Positions 16,185 to 26,900 of a stretch of DNA of 64,000 bases are shown here, one piece after another; position 1 is the stretch's first letter, and every line of letters starts with the position of its first letter. Below the pieces are notes generated by a model, which was not told where the DNA came from, did not search any database, and worked only from the letters and a program-made list of their open reading frames with translations. Location: contig NZ_RZNX01000004.1 of assembly GCF_003994465.1 (NCBI RefSeq), positions 77,997 to 141,996 on the forward strand, given 5' to 3'. The DNA is from Paenibacillus zeisoli (lineage in GTDB: Bacteria; Bacillota; Bacilli; Paenibacillales; Paenibacillaceae). The translations under genes and the position numbers were made by a program.

Positions 16185-19100
16185 ATGCACCGTCAGATTA
16201 AGAAATTGAATGTTCTCCTTATCTTTACATTACTAGTATCCACTTTTTCATTTGACTTACCAAAGGCAGCAGCGGATGGCGAGACGATCGTGCCTTGGAA
16301 GTCAATTGTTCACGTAGGAGATACGGTGAAATATGGTAACAAAAACTGGATTGTACTTGATCCGAATACCGGATACTTAATCGCTTCAGACCTTGATGGA
16401 ACGCGGGCATTTGATTCGAACAATAACCAGCTGTTCAATCCAGGCGATGGAGCCAATATTGCATCCTGGCTTAATGGAGCTTACTATAATAACCTTCCTG
16501 ATCATTTGTGGATTCAGAATTCAAGCTGGAACATAGGCAATGAGACGAATGAAGCGGCATTGAGTGTAAATGCGAAGGTTGGTCTTCTTAGCTACTATGA
16601 ATCCAGGCTGTACCGGCCGTATCTGGGTATCCCGGCTGATCGCTACTGGTTAATTACTCCCCAGCAGAGAAGCCCGTTCTATGTATGGTATTTGAATACC
16701 AACGGATCGGCATCTGCAATTACGGCCAACAATTCACGAGCACTCCGGCCGGCACTGCATTTGAAATCTGCGCTTTCTATTGCTTCAGGGTCGGGACAAA
16801 CCTCTGACCCGTATGTCATTATGAATCATACTCCTGTAATTGAACTCTCAAGTGCGAATGATAGCCGGATAATTTCCACTAAGATCGGAAGCGATTCTGT
16901 GTCTATTTCCGGAAAAGTATCCGATGGCGATGGAGGAGATGTGACGGTTAGTGCAACCCTTGGCGGCGTTACCAAGACAGCGACGGTTACCTCGGCCCCG
17001 GCTGCTAATCCGGTAGAGGACAATTTTACACTAACCTGGAATACAGCTGTGGACTCGCTGGGCAATGGCGAGAACAAGAATTTCCTAGTGACGGCTGATG
17101 ATGGGAACGGGGCTCTTGGATCCGCTGCCTATTATGGAACCATTACGGTAGATACGATTGCACCTAACATGCCTGTATTCCAATTCACCTCCCCTGCGGG
17201 CTACATATCTGGAACGGCTGCGAAGGAAGAGGTTACCTACACGATCCTGAACGGTACAGACCAGGGGTCAGGTGCCTCGAAATCACAATATAGGAGCCGC
17301 AAGGATGGCGGCACCTGGAGTGATTGGACAGATTACACCACACCTCTTAAAGTCTCTGAGGAGGGGACTACAGATATGGAGGCCGTCACCCTGGATCTGG
17401 CTGGGAACGTATCCACGGCTGCGCAGGCCCAGGTTCTGATGGATACTACTGCGCCTACTGCGCCAACGGTGAATTTCGTTGCCCCTCCTGATTATACCTC
17501 CGGCACAGACTCTTACCAGAATGTTACGTTCACCGTCAGTAATGGCATAGATTCTGGCTCTGGTGTGCTGAAATCACAATATCGGATAAGTGAAGATGAA
17601 GGATTGACGTGGGGAAGCTGGACAGATTATGGAACTGCAGTGTCCCTATCTAAAGCTGGAAGATCAAATATTGAAGCTAAAACAATCGATATAGCAGGAA
17701 ACGAGTCGGAATCTATATCCGCTCATGTTCAGATCGTTAAGGTTGCTCCGACGGCCTCGAATGTCAGTCTGTCCGGAACCCCGGTTGAAGGCCAGACCTT
17801 AACCGGACTATACAGCTATGCGGATATGAATGGGGATGCGGAGGTTGGAACCTCATACCAATGGTATCGTTCAGATAATGCGGCTTTAAGTACGAACCAC
17901 ACTCCGATCCCTGGCGCTACAGCTCAGACCTATACTCTGCAGGCAGAGGATGTAGGCAAATATATTTCGTTCGAGGTAAAGCCGCGGAATGCGGAGGAAC
18001 CGACTGCGGGAAGCGCTGTAGAGAGCGCTGCGTTTAAGATTGCTGCTGCACCAGCAGCGCCGTCAGCAGCGAACGTGAGGATTACAGGCCAAACTTATAT
18101 CGGCCAGACCTTAACCGGAAGCTACGCTTATGAGGATGTAAATGGAGATGAAGAAAGCGGCAGCACGTACCAGTGGTATCGCTCAGATGACTCAAGCATG
18201 ACCCTGAATCATACTTTGATAGCGGGAGCTACAGCGAAGACCTATACCTTGCAGACAGAAGATGTAGGCAAATATATTTCATTCGAAGTAACTCCGAAGA
18301 CGGAGACAGCCCCAACTGCAGGAACAGCGGTTGAAAGTGCTGCAACGGCTAAAGTTATTCTCGCTCCAGCTGCACCAGAAGCAGCCCATGTATCTGTCGC
18401 GGGCAATGCCGTTCAGGGCCAGACTCTGACCGGAAGCTATACCTATTCGGATGTGAACGGAGATGTAGAGAGTGGGAGCACTTACCAGTGGTACCGCTCG
18501 GATGACCCGGCTCACCTGCTTAAGCATACTGCGATTACGAACGCCAATAGTAAAGAATATATCCTTCAGGCTGGGGATATTGGCAAGTATATTTCTTTTG
18601 AGGTTGTTCCACGGAATGAAGCTGCCCCTACTACTGGATTTGCGGTAGAAAGTTCGGCTACGGACAAGATTATCGCTGGACCCGCGGCTCCAACGGCAAC
18701 CCAAGTAACTATATCGGGGACACCAGTCGTAGGAGAGAATCTAAGCGGAAGCTACGATTATGCCGACGTGAACGGGGATGTGGAGAACGGCAGTACGTAC
18801 CAGTGGTACCGCTCGGAAAATGCGGCCAAGACGGCGAATCATACACCTATAGCAGGGGCTGTGAATCAGACCTATACCCTGCAGCCAGAGGATGTTGGAA
18901 AGTATATCTCGTTCTCGGTGACTGCGCGTAATGCGGCTGTACCTGCAAACGGTGCAGAAGTGGAGAGTGCTCCTGCTATTTTGATCCAAGCAGTACCGGT
19001 GGTTCAACCTAATCCGGGTCCCACATCTCCAGCTCCAACAGGAGAGGCTGAACCTGCCAAGGAGTATGTTAACGTCAATGTGGAGGCCAGCGGCGGAAGT

Positions 19101-20327
19101 GCTGGCAGCATCATCTCTACGCTGGTAATCGAACGGCTATTGAAAGCCGATGGCACTAAAAAAGATGTGATTAATTTGACATTAGATCAAATCACCAAAG
19201 CCGTAAGCGGGACTTCAGCAGCTGGCCTGTCGTCAGTCACCATTGTTGTGCCTGATCTCAAGGATGAAGTATCTGAGATAAAGGTGAGCCTTCCTAAGGC
19301 GGTAGTTAAGCTGTTGGATAGTGCCAAAGTTGGATTAAGGCTAGTGACCCCTAATGCCCAGATGCAAATCCCGGTAGAGTCACTGCAGAATGCATCAGAT
19401 GATCTTGTGATTAACCTGATCCCGGCAAAAACAGATACAGATAAGCAAACTATTCAAGACCGTATACGCCACGACTCAATGATTACAAAGCTATTGGGCA
19501 GCAGAATAGTGAATATTGTAGCACGCCCCGTGTCGATCGATACCAATCTTCAAGGGCGCGAGGTGACATTGATCCTGCCATTGAATAATCATAACTTGAG
19601 CCAGGATGCACTGAAGGATTTGGCGGTATTCATTGAGCATAGTGATGGCTCAAAGCAAATATTAAGAGGCACAATCGTACCCTATAACAATAATGGGGAT
19701 ATGGGGCTGAAATTTACTGTTGATAAATTCAGTACATTTACGATCATTACTGCGGATGGTCTAGCGTCAGTTAACCTGCAATCGTCGTACATGAACGGTT
19801 ACACGGATAGCACCTTCAAGCCTGATGCCAAGATTACGCGTGCTGAGATCGCAGCTATATTGGCGCGGGTCATTTCGAATCGTGACCAGACCGAGAATAG
19901 GACCTATCGTGACGTTAAGACCACGTATTGGGCGAAAGATGCCGTTATAAAAGTAACGAGCATGGGGCTTATGCAAGGGTATGCGAATGGAACTTTCGAC
20001 CCGGATAGACCCGTAACTCGGGCTGAAATGGCGAAGATTGTATCCTTGTTGATCAGCACCGATGTTGAGGCAGGTGCCGGATTTGCGGATACTTCAGGTC
20101 ACTGGGCAGAAGCAGCTATTCAGAAAGTCCAAGCTGCCGGTATGATGAAAGGCTACCCGGATCATTCGTTCCGGCCCGATCAATCCCTTACCCGGGCTGA
20201 AGCGGTGGTTATCATGAATAAGGTGCTTAACCTTACCCCGCCTAGTGCGTCGGTACATTCAGGGTTCAAGGATGTTCCGGATCATCATTGGGCGCTGCGC
20301 GATATTAATGTAGCTACGGCCAGGTAA
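16185..20327 (+). CDS. SLH-anchored surface protein with DUF6273-like, OmpL47-like and four 104-residue repeats
   Basis: 1380 residues. A signal peptide (about 1-30, ending AAADG) is followed by a DUF6273-like module (about 40-205, ending SRALRPALHLKS), a bacterial Ig/cadherin-like segment (about 215-325), two OmpL47-like beta modules (SQYRSRKDGGTWSDWTDY and SQYRISEDEG, about 325-520), and four repeats starting near residues 521, 625, 729 and 834. Each repeat carries Y-x-W-Y-R-S and AEDVGKYISFEV-type cores. After a Pro-rich linker (about 935-965) comes a beta-rich domain and three SLH motifs (about 1200-1370: YMNGYTDSTFKPD, LMQGYANGTFDPD, MMKGYPDHSFRPD), which bind pyruvylated wall polymer. 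The protein ends abruptly with DHHWALRDINVATAR, inside what looks like a fourth SLH-like segment. The ligand is unknown; adhesion or carbohydrate binding is plausible. Confidence 0.85.
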   Translation: MHRQIKKLNVLLIFTLLVSTFSFDLPKAAADGETIVPWKSIVHVGDTVKYGNKNWIVLDPNTGYLIASDLDGTRAFDSNNNQLFNPGDGANIASWLNGAYYNNLPDHLWIQNSSWNIGNETNEAALSVNAKVGLLSYYESRLYRPYLGIPADRYWLITPQQRSPFYVWYLNTNGSASAITANNSRALRPALHLKSALSIASGSGQTSDPYVIMNHTPVIELSSANDSRIISTKIGSDSVSISGKVSDGDGGDVTVSATLGGVTKTATVTSAPAANPVEDNFTLTWNTAVDSLGNGENKNFLVTADDGNGALGSAAYYGTITVDTIAPNMPVFQFTSPAGYISGTAAKEEVTYTILNGTDQGSGASKSQYRSRKDGGTWSDWTDYTTPLKVSEEGTTDMEAVTLDLAGNVSTAAQAQVLMDTTAPTAPTVNFVAPPDYTSGTDSYQNVTFTVSNGIDSGSGVLKSQYRISEDEGLTWGSWTDYGTAVSLSKAGRSNIEAKTIDIAGNESESISAHVQIVKVAPTASNVSLSGTPVEGQTLTGLYSYADMNGDAEVGTSYQWYRSDNAALSTNHTPIPGATAQTYTLQAEDVGKYISFEVKPRNAEEPTAGSAVESAAFKIAAAPAAPSAANVRITGQTYIGQTLTGSYAYEDVNGDEESGSTYQWYRSDDSSMTLNHTLIAGATAKTYTLQTEDVGKYISFEVTPKTETAPTAGTAVESAATAKVILAPAAPEAAHVSVAGNAVQGQTLTGSYTYSDVNGDVESGSTYQWYRSDDPAHLLKHTAITNANSKEYILQAGDIGKYISFEVVPRNEAAPTTGFAVESSATDKIIAGPAAPTATQVTISGTPVVGENLSGSYDYADVNGDVENGSTYQWYRSENAAKTANHTPIAGAVNQTYTLQPEDVGKYISFSVTARNAAVPANGAEVESAPAILIQAVPVVQPNPGPTSPAPTGEAEPAKEYVNVNVEASGGSAGSIISTLVIERLLKADGTKKDVINLTLDQITKAVSGTSAAGLSSVTIVVPDLKDEVSEIKVSLPKAVVKLLDSAKVGLRLVTPNAQMQIPVESLQNASDDLVINLIPAKTDTDKQTIQDRIRHDSMITKLLGSRIVNIVARPVSIDTNLQGREVTLILPLNNHNLSQDALKDLAVFIEHSDGSKQILRGTIVPYNNNGDMGLKFTVDKFSTFTIITADGLASVNLQSSYMNGYTDSTFKPDAKITRAEIAAILARVISNRDQTENRTYRDVKTTYWAKDAVIKVTSMGLMQGYANGTFDPDRPVTRAEMAKIVSLLISTDVEAGAGFADTSGHWAEAAIQKVQAAGMMKGYPDHSFRPDQSLTRAEAVVIMNKVLNLTPPSASVHSGFKDVPDHHWALRDINVATAR

Positions 20328-20378
20328 ATTGAAAGATAAACAAGCAGGGCATAACAGCAGATTATTAATAGCAGCTTT

Positions 20379-20422
20379 AAAAAAGGGCAGCCTGGACTTA
20401 GAATCCAGGCTGTCCTTTTTTA
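20379..20422 (+). terminator. Intrinsic terminator of the SLH repeat protein gene
   Basis: AAAAAGGGCAGCCTGGA and TCCAGGCTGTCCTTTTTT pair almost perfectly around CTTAGAA. Confidence 0.9.
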
Positions 20423-20519
20423 CTTCAGTGAACATGTGTTTTTGCGGATGATGCGGGACTTTATAACCTATTTTTTTAACATTAAATTACTTATTTATAA
20501 ATTTTAGTATGTAAACTAA

Positions 20520-20533
20520 TGCAAACGTTAGCG
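20520..20533. promoter_or_regulatory. LacI-type (CcpA/MalR-like) operator 1
   Basis: TGCAAACGTTAGCG, a near-palindrome around central CG, typical of LacI-family sites. It lies upstream of two TTGACA hexamers (20541 and 20594), in the long gene-free region 20328-20956 that precedes the pullulanase/amylase. Confidence 0.6.
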
Positions 20534-20638
20534 TAAATTGTTGACATATGAATTATGAGTAAATAGTCTCGGTAAATTCAAATAAAATGCGGGTTGACAA
20601 CTCTTTGTCTAGACGATTAGTATAGTAAACAGAAACCT

Positions 20639-20652
20639 AGCAAACGCTTTCA
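20639..20652. promoter_or_regulatory. LacI-type (CcpA cre-like) operator 2
   Basis: AGCAAACGCTTTCA matches the cre pattern TGWNANCGNTNWCA at 12 of 14 positions. It lies about 40 bases after TTGACA 20594-20599, near the likely transcription start, a repressing position. The -10 box of that promoter is poorly defined (TTAGTA or TATAGT). Confidence 0.6.
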
Positions 20653-20722
20653 TTTTATCTTTTTGTGCAAACAAGTTGCACAAGCTGGATTTATTGATTC
20701 GTTTGTTTTATTGTCTTTCATG

Positions 20723-20736
20723 CGCAAACGTTTGCG
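20723..20736. promoter_or_regulatory. LacI-type (MalR-like) operator 3, perfect palindrome
   Basis: CGCAAACGTTTGCG is a perfect 14-bp palindrome. Its form is close to maltose-regulator (MalR) sites of Firmicutes. It lies in the leader of the pullulanase/amylase transcript, 80-200 bases below operators 1 and 2, so looping or roadblock control is possible. Confidence 0.7.
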
Positions 20737-20813
20737 TGAATTCATGGACCTGGTAAAAACCTTTCCAGGAAAGTGGCGTGAACGTCATTTTTATTTTAAT
20801 GAAGGAGGGTGAC

Positions 20814-20873
20814 GTGTTACAGAGGCCTAACAAGCCAATATCCATAATTCTAAGAGCTTTGCAGCAGGAATGA
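20814..20873 (+). CDS. Possible 19-residue leader peptide upstream of the pullulanase/amylase
   Basis: A strong GAAGGAGGG (20801-20809) lies five bases before GTG 20814, which opens a short frame MLQRPNKPISIILRALQQE that stops at TGA 20871-20873. The main coding region begins 83 bases later with its own GGGAGG. The SD is too good to be accidental, yet the peptide resembles no known leader. It may be a translational coupling or mRNA-stabilising element, or a chance frame. Confidence 0.35.
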   Translation: MLQRPNKPISIILRALQQE

Positions 20874-20956
20874 GTTAAGGATGAACTTGAAGAGGGATTC
20901 TGTTATTTTCGTAACCGCTTACAAGTAAGAGTCTTTATTATGGGAGGTTAGACTGA

Positions 20957-23900
20957 ATGAAGATTTCGTTATGGGGAAAGAGAGCTTTTGCGGTAAGTAT
21001 GGTCTTGGCTCTTGTATTCTCATGTTTTGGAATGTACCCGGCAGGGGCGAATGCCGCGACCAGCAAGGTTACGCTTGTTGGAGACCTGCAGACTAAATTG
21101 GGTTCGGATAAGGATTGGGATCCGGCATCTGCTGTAACTGTAATGACTAGTCAAGGCGATGGCCTGTATGCATTTAAAGGCAATCTGCCAGCAGGAACTT
21201 ATCAGTATAAGGTTGCCCTCAACGGAGCTTGGGATGAAAGCTATGGATTCAGTAACTATACGAATCCCCAAGGGATTGACCAAGGCGGCAACATCAAGTT
21301 AACCCTTGCTGAAGCGAGTGAGGTTACTTTCTATTACAATGATACCACTCATAAAATCGCAGATTCCACCTACTACACGCCTGCAGCAGCCGACAAGCTG
21401 CCACGTGTTGTAGGAACCGTGCAGACGGCACTGGGGGAAACTGCAAATTCGCCTGCGGATGCGAAGACTCTGCTGACTGACCCGGACTTTGACAATGTCT
21501 ACACCGCGACTGCAGAGGTTGCACAGGGAGATTACAAGTACCAGGTATATGTACCGGGGGCTACCGAAGCAGACAATCGTTCCTATCCGGATGCTCCTGC
21601 GGATCTGAACTTGCCTTCCAAGCTGCCTGTTACCTTTACGTACAATGCCAAGGATCATACTAGTGATGCAAAATTCACGGCTCCACAAGATCCTGGTCAG
21701 GTAACTCCTGTTCCGGCGGGGAATGTACGTATTCACTATGCACGTACAGACAAGAACTACACAGGTCAGAGCTTGTGGATTTATGACGATGTAAAAACGC
21801 CTTCCAGCGGCGACTTTCCAGCAGGCGCGACTCCGTTCCCTGCAGGACAGACAGACTCCTACGGAGCCTATGTAGATATTCCTGTAATTGATGGAGCTAA
21901 GAAAGTTTCATTTGTTGTTGTGAATCGTTCCACTAATGTCAAGGATGGCGGTAACAAAACCTTCTTTATTCTCACCCCAGAGACAAACGAAGCCTGGATC
22001 AAGCAAGGCGACGACAAAGTCTATAAGTCCCCTTCGGGTGAGGAGCCAATTGTACTTGTATCCGCTGGATTAGCAGGTACAACCAAGCTTGCATTGAATT
22101 TCTCGACCACCAATGGGCTTGCTGTAGATAAGCTGAAGACTGAACTTAAAGTGAAAGATAAGGACGGCAAAGATCTTGCCGTTAATAATGCAACGATTGC
22201 TAGCATAAACACGGTTGAAGTGGAGACAGATGCCTATACACTGGATCAAGCTCCGCTGACTATTGAGTACTCCGGGAAGACGAGAACGACTACAAGTGAT
22301 TGGAGATTCCTCGATGAGGAATACAATTATACGGGCGATGATCTTGGAGCTACTTACCATGAAGCTGACAAGTCGGCTACACTGAAGCTGTGGGCTCCCA
22401 AAGCCAGTAAGGTTGCTGTCGATGTATACGACAAGAGCGATTCAGCTGTCCTGGTTAAGAGCCTTGACCTGACTCAAGGAGAGCATGGAGTCTGGTCCAT
22501 TGAACTGACGCCTTCGGACCTTGGTGGAGGGATCACCGATGTCCGCGGATACTTCTATCAGTATGAAGTCACGAACAATGGGGTAACCAATAAGGTGCTC
22601 GATCCTTATGCGAAATCTATGGCTGTGTTTACCGTGGATACCAAAGGCGATCCAGGTGCTGATGGAGATACAGTAGGCAAAGCGGCTATTGTGGATCTTA
22701 GTCAGACGAATCCGGATTCCTATGGCTATGCCGATATCAAAGGCTATGAAAAGCGCGAGGATGCCGTCATCTATGAGGTTCACATTCGTGACTTTACCTC
22801 GGATCCTTCGATTGAAGACAACTTTACAGATGTGAGATGGGGTTCTTACAAGGCATTTGAGAAGAAGCTTGACTACCTCAAATCGCTTGGAGTTACTCAT
22901 ATCCAGCTGCTTCCAGTTATGGCTTGGTACTATGGTGACGAGACTAAGATGGGAGAGAGGGAACTCAACTACTCCAATAAGGACAACGAATACAACTGGG
23001 GATATGACCCTCAGAACTATTTCTCCCCGGATGGGGCGTACTCTGAGGACCCTAAAGATCCTGAACTGAGAATTAAAGAGTTGAAAGGTTTGATTGATGC
23101 GGTACATAAAGCCGGAATGGGCGTTGTTCTGGACGTGGTGTATACGCATATGGCGAAGAAAGAATTTTTGAACGATATAGTGCCTAACTACTATCACTTT
23201 ATTGATCCAAGCGGAAAGTTCATTGGCGGGTTCTCCAACAATCTCGCTACCAACCACAAGATGGCTGAGAAGCTGATGGTGGATTCCGTTAAGTACTGGT
23301 TCAAGGAGTACAAAATCGACGGCATGCGCTGGGATATGATGGGTGATGCCACCTACGAGGCTGTACAGCATGCGCTTGACGCTGCAAAAGAGATTAACCC
23401 TAAAGCCCTCTTCATCGGCGAAGGATGGAGAACATTTGGCGGTCAGGATGCGGAACCGGATCTTCTCGGCAAGGCAGCCGATCAGGATTGGGTGAACAAG
23501 ACGGATGACATGGGTGTTTTCTCCGATGAATTCCGCAATGAAGTGAAATCCGGCTATAACTCGGAAGGCCAGCCAAGATTCATTACGAACGGCGCACGTT
23601 CAATCAGTACGATTATGAACAATATCAAAGGCGAGCCTTCGAACGTTAAATTTGACGATCCGGGCGACATCGTTCCTTATATTGAAGCCCACGACAACTT
23701 GACGCTGCACGATGTTATCGCACTGTCAATCAAGAAGGATCCATCCATTCCGGAGAACGAGCTTGAAATTCAGAAACGGATCCGACTCGGGAATATGCTG
23801 GAGCTTACTTCCCAGGGTACAGCCTTTATTCATGCGGGTCAGGAATACGGGCGGACCAAGCAGTGGAAGACGGACAAGGAACCGGAGGATAAGGGCAGAG

Positions 23901-26900
23901 CTACAGTATTAAATGATCAAGACGGTAAGGCCTTGGGCTATTTCATCCATGACTCGTATGACTCATCGGATGCCGTCAATATGTTCGACTGGTCGAAAGC
24001 AACCGATGAGACAAACTTCCCGGTTCAGACTACCACCCAGAAATACACTTCGGGTCTAATCGAACTTAGGAAATCAACGAACGCTTTCAGATTGGGCGAC
24101 AAACTGTTGGTAGATTCCAATGTTACGCTGATTCCTGCAAAGGAAATCAAGACAGACGATCTGGTTATTGGTTATAAGAATAAATCAACCGACGGAACAG
24201 GCAACTATTATGTGTTCATGAATGGAGACAGCACTTCAAGAACCCTTACGCTTAGTGAGGACTTGACCAAGGGAGTCGTGCTGGTAGATAGCGATGAAGC
24301 TGGAGTTACTGCAATTAAGGATCAATCCGGGTTCAAGCTTACCGCTGATTCCATCACGCTCGACCCACTTACGGCCGTAATTATCAAGCAGGATGCAGCT
24401 GCTGCAAAGCTTACTTCGCTTGTACCGGACAGCCGAAATTACTCACTGCAGGTTGGTGGCACACATCAAACTGCTGTAGTAGCGAAATACGATGATGGCA
24501 GCAAAGCTACGGTGACAGGTAAGGCTACGTACGTATCCGACAAACCTGAAGTAGCTACGGTTACAGACAAAGGCCTGGTTAAAGCCACTGGCCTGGGTAC
24601 AGCAACAATTACAATTTCTTATGGCGGCAGATCGAAAACCGTAACGGTTTTTGTTAATCCAAAACGGTATGTGGAGTTTACCTATATCCGAGAAGATGGA
24701 AACTATAAGGACTGGAATCTCTGGGTATGGAATACGGGAGTTAAGAATGATCAGATCGATTTCACCACTATTAAGGACGGCAAAGCCAGTGTTCTGATTG
24801 AGGTGGCCCCAAATGCAACGAACGTTGGGTTTATAGTGCGTAAGGGAGCCGATTGGAGTACGGCTAAACAGGACATCAGTTATAATCGTGAAATTCCGCT
24901 TACCCCTGGGGAACAATTTACAAAGGTTACCGTAAAGAGCATGGTTGGTGAACTGAATATCAAACCAGCCAATACAGGACCTGTGATGAAAGACGGTAGT
25001 ATCACTTTCATTTACCGTGATGATGAGTTGTTCCGCCAAGGTACTATGACGGACATTAAAGCTGTCAAAGTCAAAGTTAATGGAACAGAATATCCGATGG
25101 TCTATGATGAGGCTAAGGAATGGTTCAGCTATAAGCTGACGAAAGCGAATGAGGGTAACAATAACTATACCTTCCTAGTTACTGCTAAGGACGGTAATAC
25201 GACTGAAGTTACTGATCCTAAGAATACGGTTAATGGAAAGTCCGTGCTGGTCTATCATAATCCGACGGTTAAGGTTTCAGCTTCTGTGAATCCGGCAGCC
25301 GTAACATCGAACCAGAATGCGGTTCTGACGGTAAAAGCTGATTCGTCCCTTGCAGGCGTTAGCTACCGTGAAGGTACTTTGGATCTGTCTACGCTTGGTG
25401 GTCCTAGCCAAGTGAAGCTGGATACGACACTGATGAAGCAGACCATTGCGGTGAAAGACACTGTGGCTGCTGGAATCAAGACGCTTCCGATTACCCTTGT
25501 GGATCAATATGGCAATACACACAAGGGCAGTACAACGATCGAAGTGAAGGCCAGAACGTATACGGGCGACAAGCTTGATTTTGATTGGGATGAAGCCCGG
25601 ATCTACTTTGCATTAACAGACCGCTTTAAAGACGGGGATACAACGAACGATTTCAACGTGGATAAGACTCACCCTGAGGCTTATCACGGTGGAGACTTCC
25701 GCGGTATGATCGATAACCTGGATTATATCCAGAAGCTGGGCATCAACACCCTGTGGATTACCCCAATTGTAGATAACATTGACTTCAACAAAGGGGCCGA
25801 CTTTGACGCCAAGCAGTATGGTTACCATGGATATTGGGCCAAAGACTTTACCCAGCTTGATGAGCACCTTGGCGATATGGCTACCTTCAAGGAGCTGATT
25901 AACAAGGCGCATGACAGAGGCATCAAGATCATGGTTGACGTAGTGCTTAACCATACAGGTTATGGTGTGAAAGAGGATGATGATGATTATCCGACCATTA
26001 CACCGGAAGATAAGGAACGGTTTAAAGGAATGCTTCGTATGGATAACGTGTCCGCAGATTCGGACCCAGTCAAAGGCGAACTTGCCTACCTGCCGGACTT
26101 CAAGACAGAAGTTCCAGCAGTCCGTGACAAAGTCGTGGCTTGGCAGTCAGGCTGGCTGAACAATGCACGTACGGACCGCGGCGATACGATTGACTATTTC
26201 CGTGTGGATACGGTTAAGCACGTTGACGGTACAACATGGAAAGCATTCAAGAATGCCCTGACTGCGATCGATCCGAAATTCAAAATGGTTGGCGAATATT
26301 TCGGAGGTACAGTTGATAATAACGGGGATATGCTCCAAACCGGGCAAATGGATGGACTGCTGGATTTCGGTTTCAAAGATGCAGCCCAGAATTTTGCTAA
26401 CGGCAAAATCAATGACACCGACGCTTATATGCAGGACCGCGAATCCAAGCTCGATAATACCAAGACAATGGCTCAGTTCCTGAGCAGCCATGATGAGAAC
26501 GGATTCCTGACCGAATATGTGGACGGGGACAAAGGCAAGCTGAAAGTTGCGGCGGCCCTGCAAATTACAGCCAAGGGACAGCCGGTGATCTACTATGGCG
26601 AAGAACTTGGGAACTCAGGTAAGAAGGAAGGCGACATGTCCAAAGGCCAGTTCAGTCAGAACCGCAGCGACATGCCTTGGGATAAGCTGACCACAGAACA
26701 AGCGCTTCACGATCATTATCAGAAGCTGCTGAATATTCGTGCCAAGTATTCCAAAGTCTTCTCCAAAGGAACACGCACGAAGCTGGCAGGAAGCGACGAG
26801 CTCGGTTATCTGGCATTCAACAAGCATTACGGCAATGAAGATGTAGTAACGGTAATCAACACGAATACCACGGCTACAACAGCAACATTTACAGTACCAT

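Noticed and set aside
20541..20570. TTGACA at 20541 as the main pullulanase promoter
   Set aside because: No -10-like hexamer is found 16-18 bases downstream; the TTGACA at 20594 is the better but still imperfect candidate.
22442..23371. A 309-codon minus-strand open frame within the pullulanase domain
   Set aside because: It runs opposite to conserved GH13 catalytic motifs and has no own ribosome binding site.
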